Source: Microglena sp. YARC (Eukaryota; Chlorophyta; Chlorophyceae; Chlamydomonadales; Chlamydomonadaceae). From it: a stretch of DNA of 64,000 nucleotides. The DNA lies in NCBI GenBank assembly GCA_022414725.1, contig CM039464.1, positions 60,302,908 through 60,366,907 of the forward strand, given 5' to 3'. The notes below the pieces were generated by a model. The model saw only the letters and a program-made list of their open reading frames with translations, did no database searches and was not told the DNA's origin. Shown here one piece after another: positions 55,925 through 63,480 of the stretch; position 1 is the first letter of the stretch, and each line of letters opens with the position of its first letter. A program made the position numbers and the translations under genes.

Positions 55925-58922
55925 ATATGATTGATTAATATAAAACATCCCACCCACCTGAGAACCGTCAGGTGCGAAAGTGATGCACGTGATTGGAGCG
56001 TTGTGACGGTCGACCTCGACACCCTTCGATCCTTCAGTGTCATCGTCGCCACCAGACCCTGCCCGGATCCTCATGGACTGCCTAGCTGTCAGCTTGCTTG
56101 AGTGGGGTGGGAGGGACCACAGACGGACTGTCTCACTGCCACTGCTGACAACCTGTGTGTGGGGGTTGGGTTGGGTTGGGTTGGGTTGGGTTGGGATGGG
56201 TTGGGTTGGGTTGGGTTGGGTTGGGCTGGGTTTGGTTTGGTTGGGATGTGTTGTGTTGTGTTGTGTTGTGTTGTGTTGTGTTGTGTTGCGTTGTGTTGGG
56301 CGGGGCATTGGAGGGGTGGGTTTGGGAGGAACCACAAGCGGACTGCCTCACTGCCACTGCTGGTAACTTGGGGGGTTTGTTCGTTTGGGTTGGGTAACGT
56401 ATCTTTCTACACACTGCCGCCGCTGACAAACCGGGGAGGGGCAGGGTACTTTTTTTTTTAGTTCGTTTTGTTTTGTATGTTTGTTTTGTTTTGTTTTGTT
56501 TGTTTTGGTTCGGTTTGGGTGACATATCTTATGACACACAGCCGCTGCTGACTAGCAGGGGAGGGTAGTTGTTTTGGTTTGTTAGGTTTTGCTTGGTTTG
56601 TTTTGGTTTGTCTGGTTGGGTTGGGTAACGTATCATAATGACACATTGCTGCTGCAGACTAACAGGGGTGGGGTGATGGGTGGGTGGGTGATGGGTGGGT
56701 GATGGGTGGGTGATGGGTGGGTGATGGGTGGGTGGGTGATGGGTGGGTGATGGGTGGGTGGGTGATGGGTGGGTGATGGGTGGGTGGGTGATGGGTGGGT
56801 GAGTGATGGGTAAGTTCGTGATCAGACTAACAGGGGTGGGGGAGGTTAGTTGATTTGTTTTGTTGGGTTGGGTCTCGTATCATATTATACACTGCCACTC
56901 GCTGCCACTGTAGTACTATTGGCTTGGCTTACTTTCCCTTGAAGGGCTTTTTTTCAAAATCTGAAAGTGTTTTTCCCGCTTTATGGTTTTAGGCCTTCTC
57001 CAAGGTCAGCGTTTTAGTGCTTTATGTATAGCTTTATAAAGTTCTTTGGCGGAGCCCCCTCTTCAAGGGGGCGGGAGCCCCCATGTTTACCCATTTGTCC
57101 GTTCGACCGAAGAAAACAAAACTTGAAGCCTGACACGTCAGCCAACAGTCGCGTAACTAACTCGCTTTGGTCAGCTCCATCGCCGTCGTTGCCACCTTTC
57201 GTTCCGTTGCCAACACACTTCGCCAATTTTTCGCCAATTTCCCGCCAATTTCCGCCAATTTTTCGCGTCGCTTGCGACACTGCATAGGACTTGTTATATA
57301 TATCGCTTTTTAGGTCCATTTAAGGCCCCAAACCTAAAAAGCTAATCGGGGCCCTAAAACGCTTTTTAGGTCCATTTAGGGCCCCAAACCTAAAAAGCTA
57401 ATCGGGGCCCTAAAACGCTTTTTAGGTCCATTTAGGGCCCCAAACTTAAAAAGCTAATCATGGCCCTAAAACGCTTTTTAGGTCCATTTAGGGCCCCGAA
57501 AAAACATTTCTTCCTTACTTTTTATGGCAATATTTTCGCCAAAGCGGGGTCAAAACTAGCGATCGCTATATATAGTGGTGAAAAAGGCCAGGTACTTACC
57601 CTCATGCCATTGGGATGGATAGCCACACACCCGATATCCTTCACGTGTCCAGTCAACACTGCCACGCACTTCCAGCCATGGTGGTGGTCCCAGATGCGAA
57701 CCTGTATGGTAGTTGTGGTGGTGGTGTTGTGGTGGTGGTCCCGGATGCGAACCTGTATGGTGGTGGTGGTGGTGGTAGTTGTGGTGGTGGTGGTGGTGGT
57801 GGTGGTGGTGGTTGTGGTGGTGGTCCCAGATGCGAGCCTGTATGGTGGTGGTGGTGGTGGTAGTTGTGGTGGCGGTGGTGGTGGTGGTGGTTGTGGTGGT
57901 GGTCCCAGATGCGAACCTGTATGGTGGTGGTGGTGGTGGTAGTTGTGGTGGTGGTGGTTGTGGTGGTGGTCCTAGATGCGAACCTGTATGGTGGTGGTGG
58001 TGGTGGTGGTGGTAGTTGTGATGGTGGTGGTGGTGGTGGTTGTGGTGGTGGTCCCAAATGCGAACCTGTATGGTTGTGGTGGTGGTGGTAGTTGTGGTGG
58101 TGGTGGTGGTGGTATTTGTGGTGGTGGTGGTGGTTGTGGTTGTGGTGGTGGTGGTGGTGGTGGTCCCAGATGCGAACCTGTATGGTGGTGGTGGTGGTGG
58201 TAGTTGTGGTGGTGGTGGTGGTGGTGGTGGTGGTGGTGGTCCCAGATGCGAACCTGTATGGTGGTGGAGGTGGTTGTGGTTGTGGTGGTTATGGTGGTGG
58301 TGGTGGTGGTGGTGGTCCCAGATGCGAACCTGTATGGTGGTGTTGGTGGTAGCGGCGGTTGTGGTCGGTGGCATATTACTTACTGTCTTGTTGGAGGCAA
58401 CACTAGGAATGATTAGCATGGATTGGCATACTGAGATAGAGGTGACAGAATCGGTGATGGTGTTGGTGGTTGTGTTGGTGTTGGTGGTTGTGTTGGTGTT
58501 GGTGGTGTTGGTGTTGGTGTTGGTGTTGGTGTTGGTGTTGGTGTTGGTCGGGAGCATATTACTCACTGCCTTATCGGAGGCAACTCTTGCAATGATTAGC
58601 ATGAATTGGCATACTGAGATAGAGGTGACAGCATCGGTGATGGTGTTGGTGGTTGTGTTGGTGTTGGTGGTGTTGGTGTTGGTGGTGGTGGTCGGGGGCA
58701 TATTACTCACTGTCTTATCAGAGGCAACGCTAGCAATGCGCAGCATGGTTTGGCAGAAAGAGATGGAGGTGACGGCATCAGTGTGGCCTTCAAGCACGGA
58801 GAGCTGAGCTCCATTCTCTGAATCCCAAATGCGGACAGTCCGGTCCTGGGAGCCACTGGCCACCCATGCACTGTTTGGGGAAAAACTGACACCTGCAGAA
58901 ATTTCACATATATATGCCTGTG

Positions 58923-58954
<32 letters not shown>

Positions 58955-60028
58955 ATGTGTAGATGTGTGTGGGAGCCACCGGCCACCCATGCACTGTTTG
59001 GTGCAAAATTGACGCCTGCAGAAAGACAGATGTGACAGATATATGACTGTGTTGTGTGTGTGTATTTGTGTGTGTGTATGTCTATGTGTGTGTGGGAGCC
59101 ACTGGCCATCCATGCGCTGTTATGTGTAAAATGACACCTGCAGAATGTGAAAGTAGTGTGTGTGTATGCGTATGTGTATGTGTATGTGCAGGTATGTGGA
59201 GGTGTGTGGGTGTGTGTTCTGTGAAAATGCGGGTATGTGTGTGTGGGAGCCACTGGCCACCCATGCACTGTTTGGGGAAACATTGACGCCTGCAGGATGT
59301 GCGTGTGTAGGTGTGTGTATGTGAATGTGTATGTGCAGGTATGTGTTCAGTGAAGGTGTGTGTATGTGTGTCTATGTGTGTGTGGGAGCCACTGGCCACC
59401 CATGCGCTGTTTGGGGAAACATTGACGCCTGCAGGATGTGCGCGTGTAGGTGTGTATGTGTGTGCATGTGTATGTGTAGGTATGTGGAGGTGTGTGGGTG
59501 TGTGTTCTGTGAAGGTGTGTATGTGTGTGTGGGAGCCACTGGCCATCAGCTGTTATGGGGGGAAATTACGCCTGCAGGATGTGCGTGTGTGTGTACGTGT
59601 GTATGTGTGTATGCGTATGTGTGTATGTTTATGTGTGTATGTGTATGTGTGTATGTATGTGAGTAGGTGTGTGTATGTGTGTGTAGATGTGTATTCTTGT
59701 GGAAGAGTGTGTGTGTGCAGGTGTGTGTAGTTGTGCAAAGGTGTGTGTGTGTATGTGTGTGTAGGTGTGAGTATGTGTGTGTATGTGTGTGTGCCTATTT
59801 GTGTGTGTGTATGTCGGTGTATGTTTGCGTGCATGTGTGCGTGTGTGTGTGCTTCTTACCAGTGTAAAAGTCCGACCTGCACCTTGGTGTTGCACTGACA
59901 CACAACCTTGTCGCATTCACTGCACCCACTCCCACACACAAACCCATCCACACACACATAGACACCCACATCTGCCCACCTACACCCACTCCCACATCCA
60001 CATCCACACACATCCTGATTGCCCCCCC

Positions 60029-60059
<31 letters not shown>

Positions 60060-63000
60060 ACAAACACATCCACATAGCCCCACACCCACAAACAAACACA
60101 TCCACACACACATAGACACCCACATCTGCCCACCTACACCCACTCCCACATCCACACACACGACCTGCACCTTGGTGTTGCACTGCCATACAACCTTGTC
60201 GCATTCACTACACCCATATCCATTCACACCCATCCACACACATAGTTTCAAGCTACCCCTGGACTATACAATACATCCCCCCCATCACCACCACCCCCAC
60301 CCCCACCACCACTCCACACACACGCACACACACACACATCCACGCACAAATCTGCACTCACACATCACATAGCCCCCCCCCACACACAAACACATCCACA
60401 CACACATAGACACCCACATCCGCCCACCTACACCACTCCCACATCCACACCCACACATCCTGATCGCCCCCCCCCCCACACACACACAAATACACACACA
60501 CACACACAAACACATCCACATCCACGCTCACACCCACCGTGACAGGAGCAAAGTGGCCTTTGGCAACAGCCCCCCCCCCCCACACACCATACCCCCCACC
60601 CCCCCCCACACACCCCCACACACACATTGGCCAACTACAAACATCACCAAGGCAGTAGCCTACACTCCAGATGGAGCCACACACAAACACACACACACAC
60701 ACACCGGTGACAGGTGCGAAGTGGCCTTTGGCAACACCCACCCACACCCATAAACTAACACACACACACATTTACCCCCCCACCCACACACCCACACACC
60801 CACACCCACATGCACACACACCCACCGGTGACAGGCGCGAAGTGGCCTTTGGCAACCGCCAACTGCTTGCTGGTGGACGAGTCTTAAATGCGTAGATGTG
60901 TACATCACAAACACCCACACCCACATTGCCCCCCCCACACACACACCCAGCCCCCCCCCACACACACATTGCCCACACACACCCCCTTAGTGCCCCCCCC
61001 CCCCACACACCCACCCACCCACCCACCCACCCACCCCACCCACACACACACACACACCGGTGACAGGCGCGAAGTGGCCTTTTGCAACCGCCAACTGCTT
61101 GCCAGTGGACGAGTCCCAAATGCGAACGGTCTTCTGCATATCTGCCGATCCTGTGGCTAGCTTGGTTCCATCTGGTGAGTAGGCCACTGACTTGATGATG
61201 CCTGCAGTTGGTTGGTTAGGTGGCTAGTTGGTTGGTGAAGTTGGTTGGTAAGGTGGTCAGGCGGTTAGGCGAACGGTCTTCTGCATATCTGCCGATCCTG
61301 TGGCTAGCTTGGTTCCATCTGGCGAGTAGGCCACGGCCTTGATGATGCCTGTAGTTGTTTGTTTGTTTGTTTGTTTGTTTGTTTGTTTGGTAGGTTGTTT
61401 GTTTGTTTGTTTGTTTGTTTGTTTGATTAGTTGTTTGTTTGTTGTTTGTTTGTTTGTTTTTTTGTTTGTTTGTTTGTTTGTTTGGTTGGTTGGTTATATC
61501 AGGCGGTTAGGCGAACGGTCTTCTGCATATCTGCCGATCCTGTGGATAGCCTGGTTCCATCTGGTGAGTAGGCCACTGCCTTGATGATCCCTGTTGTTAG
61601 TAAGTTGGTTGGTTGGTTGGTTGATTGGGATCTGCGCCCATATTGGGAGCACAGAGCACTCATTTAAAAAAACATTAATTTGAACCCACCAGTCTCGTGC
61701 ACAATTGCCCATGTGATGGGGATATTATACATATTTTTATGTATTTGTATGTTTTCATATCAATTTACTTTATTTGTGTTTATTTGAATTTATTTGAATA
61801 CTCAACCCACCAGTCGCGTGCAGGATTGACCATGGAATGCCCATATTGGAAGTCATATTGGAAGCCATATTGGAAGTCATATTGGAAGCCATATTGGAAG
61901 TCATATTGGAAGCCATATTGGAAGTCATATTGGAAGCCATATTGGAAGTCATCTTGGAAGCCATATTGGAAGTCATATTGGAAGCCATATTGGAAGTCAT
62001 ATTGGAAGCCATATTGGAAGTCATATTGGAAGCCATATTGGAAGTCATATTGGAAGCCATATTGGAAGTCATATTGGAAGCCATATTGGAAGTCATATTG
62101 GAAGCCATATTGGAAGCCATATTGGAAGTCATATTGGAAGCCATATTGGAAGCCATATTGGAAGCCCAAGGCAGAGGGCCTGAGGTTTAGTCCTTTCATA
62201 AATCAAGTATATTTGTTTTCATTTTATTTATTATTATATAAATCATTCAACTCACCAGTCCCGTGCACAATTGACCATGGGGTAGGGATCTGACATTTAT
62301 TTATATTTATTTATTTATTTATATTCAAGTCATTCAACCCACCAGTTTTGTGCAAGATGGGCCATGGGGTAGGGATCTGATATTTCATGTGCATTTATTG
62401 ATATTATATTATATTATATTATATTAGATTATATTAAATTATATTATATTATATTATATTATATTATATTATATTAAATTATATATTATTATATTATATT
62501 TGTACACAGTATTGAACTTACCAGTCTCGTGCACAATGGGCCATGGGGTAGTATTTAAAAAAAAAAAAAATACATTATATTTTATTTTTGAACTCACCAG
62601 TCTTTCGCACGATGGGCCATGGGTAGGGATCTGATATTCATGTGCATTTATTTATATTATATTATATTATATTATATTATATTATATTATATTATATTAT
62701 ATTATATTACAATATAGTATATTATATTATATTATATTATATTATATTATATTATATTTATTCGGTATTGAACTTACCAGTCTCGTGCACAATAGGCCAT
62801 GGGGTAGATTTATTTTTTAAAATATTATAATACATTACATTGTATTTTGAACTCACCAGTCTCGTGCACGATGGGCCATGGGGTAGGGATCTGGTATTAT
62901 GTTATATTTACATTTATGTATTTATATTTAAATCATTTAACGCAGTAACGCACCAGTCTCGTGCACGATGGGCCATGGGGTAGGGATCTGCGCGCCCGTG

Positions 63001-63113
63001 AAAGCATCCCACAACTTGACACTCTTATCTTCTGAAGAGGACGCAATCTTGGTTCCACATGGTGAGAAGGCAATGTCCGTCACTGGCTCAATATGGCCCT
63101 CCGCCACACCAAC
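43751..63113 (-). CDS. WD40 beta-propeller protein with basic Ser-Pro tail (5' end not seen)
   Basis: Twelve exons join with matching phases and no frame break: 63113-62954, 61201-61058, 58892-58711, 57701-57600, 56152-55958, 54759-54641, 52469-52211, 51554-51413, 49482-49373, 46781-46707, 44501-44330 and 43983-43751, giving 630 residues. At least 11 WD40 repeats are visible, with GH and WD-type dipeptides (for example EGHTNWVRC, DKTVRLWD). Degenerate blades follow (SGVISVMDS), then a basic tail (SPSPRRK, KRRPSPRR). More than seven repeats suggests two propellers, probably a protein scaffold. The family cannot be named. The start lies upstream, possibly beyond the window. Several introns fall at the same place in the blade, after SPDGSK-like turns. 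Confidence 0.85.
44040..44329 (-). repeat. donor-edge copies in the last WD40 intron
   Basis: Copies of the exon end TGCCATTGCGTGTAGGGTGG(CAG|GTAGG) lie near 44200-44260 and, with changes, 44070-44101. C-rich runs separate them (44150-44168 and 44261-44292). Confidence 0.85.
44330..44501 (-). CDS. WD40 gene exon (degenerate blades)
   Basis: Acceptor GCACAG. Encodes DGLWVNGNLVTLNSESG, ISVMDSVHLTPIATIF and MACSPGAIACRVAG. WD40 signatures are weak. Donor is GCAG|GTAGGG, phase 1. Confidence 0.85.
44510..44725 (-). repeat. acceptor-edge array of exon 44330-44501 (3 copies)
   Basis: Units with (GT)n, CATGCACAG on the sense strand and the first exon codons (GCTGCTGGCGATGGGCTGTG). Units are almost identical and differ mainly in (GT)n length. 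GT-rich filler continues to about 45160. Confidence 0.9.
45165..45335 (+). repeat. dispersed repeat family A, copy 4
   Basis: Contains GGCTGAAGGGACTTGCCCAA, GATGAACTGAACC, CAAACAATCGTTTTACCGAC and GTGCTACATTGATAAT. It lies in the middle of a WD40 intron, between the acceptor-edge and donor-edge arrays. Fragments of one end occur at 52085-52145 and 60240-60272. Confidence 0.7.
45420..46706 (-). repeat. donor-edge array of exon 46707-46781 (about 19 copies)
   Basis: Each unit holds GAGATCAAGGCCTTCCAG|GTAAG on the sense strand (some with CATTCCAG or other changes), then a CCTACC/CCCCCC and (CA)n block. Unit length 48-95 bp, varying with the microsatellite. Confidence 0.95.
46707..46781 (-). CDS. 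WD40 gene exon (repeat 11 end)
   Basis: Acceptor GTGTAG. 25 codons: VGSSCADKVFRMWS then TTTFSEIKAFQ. Donor CAG|GTAAGT, the edge repeated about 19 times downstream. Confidence 0.9.
46805..47295 (+). repeat. 80-100 bp tandem repeat
   Basis: About six imperfect units with GGGGGTCTTCGGCACCCTTT, TATGGTGCCAAACAG and ACTGCTAATTTAGG. It starts immediately upstream of the 46707-46781 exon acceptor and runs into a MITE. Confidence 0.85.
47299..47481 (+). mobile_element. hAT-like MITE, diverged copy 3
   Basis: 183 bp, CAGGGTACTTCC at the left and TTTGAAGTACCCTG at the right. Internal words AAATTGGTCAGCGCTT and CAGGGGGTTGA match the two copies at 21.5-22.0 kb. Flanks GTGCCGTC and GCGCTGTC are near-matches, perhaps a decayed 8-bp duplication. 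A second right end follows at 47491-47505. Confidence 0.75.
47600..48510 (-). repeat. 86-bp satellite in WD40 intron
   Basis: About ten units with AGCGATGGGAGCAGGGTCGG, TACCGCCCTGTACAGCTTCA and CGCCCCAAACCGAG. Same family as 41035-41165. A broken copy of the 46707-46781 exon start (TTGTCGGCACATCTGC) follows near 48515-48540. Confidence 0.9.
48600..49372 (-). repeat. donor-edge copies of exon 49373-49482 in (AAAT)n filler
   Basis: Sense-strand copies of the donor region (GGTAGCAAG|GTAAGCTGGTC and variants) lie near 48970-48998, 49125-49152 and 49250-49280. (ATTT)n tetranucleotides fill the space. Confidence 0.85.
49373..49482 (-). CDS. WD40 gene exon (repeats 10-11)
   Basis: Acceptor TTCAG. 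Encodes EDRTVRLWNTYNYKF and KGHYGIVLRVRFSPDGSK. Donor GTAAGC, phase 0. Confidence 0.9.
49495..49970 (-). repeat. acceptor-edge copy and GGTTGGTT filler
   Basis: (GGTT)n-type filler with one broken copy of the start of exon 49373-49482 at about 49795-49845 (CTGCATTCAGAGGAC on the sense strand). Confidence 0.75.
50090..51310 (-). repeat. about 38-bp array related to the donor of exon 51413-51554
   Basis: About 28 units of CACCTGACCATTCCCCTCAC plus CCTCACTCCCAAACC or CCTCATCCTTCTATC. On the sense strand each unit has TCAG|GTGGGA, like the true donor TCAG|GTGCGT. A long copy of the exon end with its donor lies at 51255-51310. Confidence 0.85.
51413..51554 (-). CDS. WD40 gene exon (repeats 9-10)
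   Basis: Acceptor CCGCAG. Encodes LLSGSEDKTTRLWD, EGHNDLVTCVAFSPNGQIAA and TGS. Donor is TCAG|GTGCGT, phase 1. Confidence 0.9.
51560..52080 (-). repeat. acceptor-edge copies of exon 51413-51554 (3)
   Basis: Copies of the exon start, with CCGCAGC(T) acceptors on the sense strand, lie at about 51632-51697 and 51930-51990, and a short one near 52045-52070. (GTGTG)n and TTTGGTT fillers lie between. Confidence 0.85.
52211..52469 (-). CDS. WD40 gene exon (repeats 7-9)
   Basis: Acceptor CAACAG. Encodes SKLASGGADENVRIWE, CGHSNWVRTLSFSPTGTRLL, STLRMWD and EGHTNWVRCVEWSMDGTK. Donor GTGGGT, phase 0. Confidence 0.9.
52470..52680 (-). repeat. acceptor-edge copies of exon 52211-52469 and telomere-like motifs
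   Basis: Two copies of the exon start (CCAACAGCTCCAAGTTGGCA on the sense strand, one changed) lie near 52562-52606 and 52640-52668. Between them are GGGTTTAGGGTTCAGGG and GGATTTAGGGTTTAGG words, like the green-lineage telomere repeat. Confidence 0.8.
52735..54640 (-). repeat. GC-donor edge array (about 18 copies)
   Basis: Units of about 65-130 bp carry, on the sense strand, GTTGTCAACGTCGTTGTGTT and CTCTCCCAACAG|GCAAGG. (ATTTT)n filler separates them. Nearly all keep the unusual GC donor. Some also include more of the exon. Confidence 0.9.
54641..54759 (-). CDS. WD40 gene exon (repeats 6-7), GC donor
   Basis: Acceptor CTCAG. Encodes VATASYDKTVRLWDSKTGKG and KGHSGVVNVVVFSPN. The only phase-consistent donor is CAG|GCAAGG, a GC-AG intron; joining to the next exon gives FSPNSSKLASGG. 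Confidence 0.85.
54860..55950 (-). repeat. intron 54760-55957: edge copies and (AAT)n arrays
   Basis: One copy of the start of exon 54641-54759 lies at 54868-54945. Donor-edge copies of exon 55958-56152 lie near 55020-55080, 55390-55440, 55488-55535 and 55755-55810. Fillers are (AAT)n (55090-55150, 55530-55665), (ACT)n (55185-55250) and (AAAT)n. Confidence 0.9.
55958..56152 (-). CDS. WD40 gene exon (repeats 5-6)
   Basis: Acceptor CACAG. Encodes VVSSGSETVRLWS, an acidic insert (GSGGDDDTEGSK) and then DRHNAPITCITFAPDGSQ. Donor GTGGGT, phase 0. Confidence 0.9.
56155..56660 (-). repeat. acceptor-edge copies of exon 55958-56152
   Basis: (GGGTT)n and (GTGTT)n filler with a good copy of the exon start at 56325-56375 and broken ones near 56405-56440 and 56530-56560. 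A GGGTGGGTGAT block follows at 56665-56815. Confidence 0.8.
57030..57310 (+). repeat. dispersed repeat family C, copy 2
   Basis: Shares CAGCCAACAGTCGCGTAACT, GCTTTGGTC and GTCGCTTGCGACACTGC with 20570-20745, in the same order. It lies in a WD40 intron between the two edge arrays. Confidence 0.6.
57300..57505 (+). repeat. about 57-bp tandem repeat
   Basis: Three and a half units with GCTTTTTAGGTCCATTTAGG, GCCCCAAACCTAAAAAGC and TAATCGGGGCCCTAAAAC. Confidence 0.95.
57600..57701 (-). CDS. WD40 gene exon (repeats 4-5)
   Basis: Acceptor TACAG. Encodes VRIWDHHHGWKCVAVLTGHV and CVAIHPNGMR. Donor GTAAGT, phase 0. Confidence 0.9.
57702..58350 (-). repeat. acceptor-edge array of exon 57600-57701 (about 8 copies)
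   Basis: Each unit has CCATACAG|GTTCGCATCTGGG on the sense strand and (ACC)n filler of variable length. Confidence 0.95.
58351..58710 (-). repeat. donor-edge copies of exon 58711-58892 (2)
   Basis: Copies of the exon end and donor (GATAAGGCAGTGAGTAATAT-like on the sense strand) lie at about 58370-58455 and 58552-58640, with (GTTGGT)n filler. Confidence 0.9.
58711..58892 (-). CDS. WD40 gene exon (repeats 3-4)
   Basis: Acceptor CTGCAG. Encodes GVSFSPNSAWVASGSQDRTV, RIWDSENGAQL, EGHTDAVTSISF and ASDKT. Donor is ACA|GTGAGT, phase 0. Confidence 0.9.
58925..59585 (-). repeat. acceptor-edge array of exon 58711-58892 (5 copies)
   Basis: Copies with CCTGCAGG(C)GTC acceptors and AACAGTGCATGGGTGGCCAG on the sense strand lie near 58975, 59095, 59250, 59395 and 59535. 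(GT)n-type filler continues to 59850. Confidence 0.9.
59860..59919 (-). CDS. possible 60-nt cassette exon of the WD40 gene
   Basis: Flanked by GTGCAG and GTAAGA, in phase with both neighbours and without stops (NATRLCVSATPRCRSDFYT). A copy of its start and body lies at about 60155-60212, as for real exons here. Against it, joining the two neighbours directly gives a perfect blade (HFAPVTGVSFSPN), and a 20-residue insert there would disturb the propeller. It may be an optional exon or none. Confidence 0.3.
59930..61057 (-). repeat. donor-edge copies of exon 61058-61201 with (CA)n/C-rich filler
   Basis: Copies of the exon end (CACTTCGCGCCTGTCACCGG on the sense strand, or variants) lie near 60540-60560, 60705-60740 and 60822-60890. 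A copy of the possible cassette exon is at about 60155-60212. Filler has CACATCCACACACAC words and C runs (60018-60045). Confidence 0.85.
61058..61201 (-). CDS. WD40 gene exon (repeat 2)
   Basis: Acceptor CTGCAG. Encodes GIIKSVAYSPDGTKLATGSA, KTVRIWD and KGHFAPVT. Donor is ACCG|GTGTGT, phase 1. Confidence 0.9.
61202..61600 (-). repeat. acceptor-edge copies of exon 61058-61201 (2)
   Basis: Copies of the acceptor and first half of the exon lie at about 61267-61352 and 61508-61592, with (GTTT)n filler between. Confidence 0.95.
61680..62953 (-). repeat. donor-edge array of exon 62954-63113 (8 copies)
   Basis: Copies of CCATGGCCCATCGTGCACGA and GACTGGT(G/A) donors on the sense strand lie near 61688, 61808, 62250, 62338, 62518, 62595, 62775 and 62855. 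Fillers include a GGAAGTCATATT/GGAAGCCATATT 12-mer array (61845-62165) and (TATAT)-type arrays (62395-62495 and 62650-62760). Confidence 0.95.
62954..63113 (-). CDS. WD40 gene, first visible exon
   Basis: Acceptor ATACAG, phase 0. Encodes EGHIEPVTDIAFSPCGTKIA and SEDKSVKLWD, then TPWPIVHET. Donor G|GTGCGT, phase 1. A partial copy of its start lies at 63243-63300, so an exon further upstream is expected. Confidence 0.9.
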
Positions 63114-63118
63114 CTGTA

Positions 63119-63294
63119 TCGGGTTTAGGGTTTAGGGGTGAAAATCCTTTTAATGCGAAAACGTCCTTTCAATACAAAACATACAATTGTATGCAATTGC
63201 ATGCAGTACGAGCATGTGCATGTGCATGTGCATTTCTTACACCGTGAGAAGGCGGTGACGGGCTCTATATGGCCCTTCGCCACACCAACCTGCA

Positions 63295-63346
<52 letters not shown>

Positions 63347-63480
63347 GTGCGTGTGTGTGTGTGTGTGTACCACAAGCAAACACGCTTGCAACGCTGCCTA
63401 TGACTTTTCCGCACCCCTACAGCTATTGAAATTGAAATTGAAATTGAAATTGTTACATCCGTGTAATACATTTACTCACA
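63119..63480. repeat. acceptor-edge copy, telomere-like motif and (GT)n
   Basis: GGGTTTAGGGTTTAGGGG follows the first visible WD40 exon. A copy of that exon's start is at 63243-63300, then (GT)n to 63368, then (AATTGA)-type units ending TTGTTACATC, the head of dispersed family B. Confidence 0.85.

Noticed and set aside
57556..59283. Minus-strand open frame of 575 codons
   Set aside because: It runs through two real WD40 exons but also through (ACC)n and (AACACC)n intron filler. Splice sites and WD40 blade continuity show the filler is intronic.
61697..62293. Open frame with KPYWKSYW repeats and its antisense frames
   Set aside because: A 12-bp repeat (GGAAGCCATATT) gives open frames on both strands. 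It lies between donor-edge copies in a WD40 intron.
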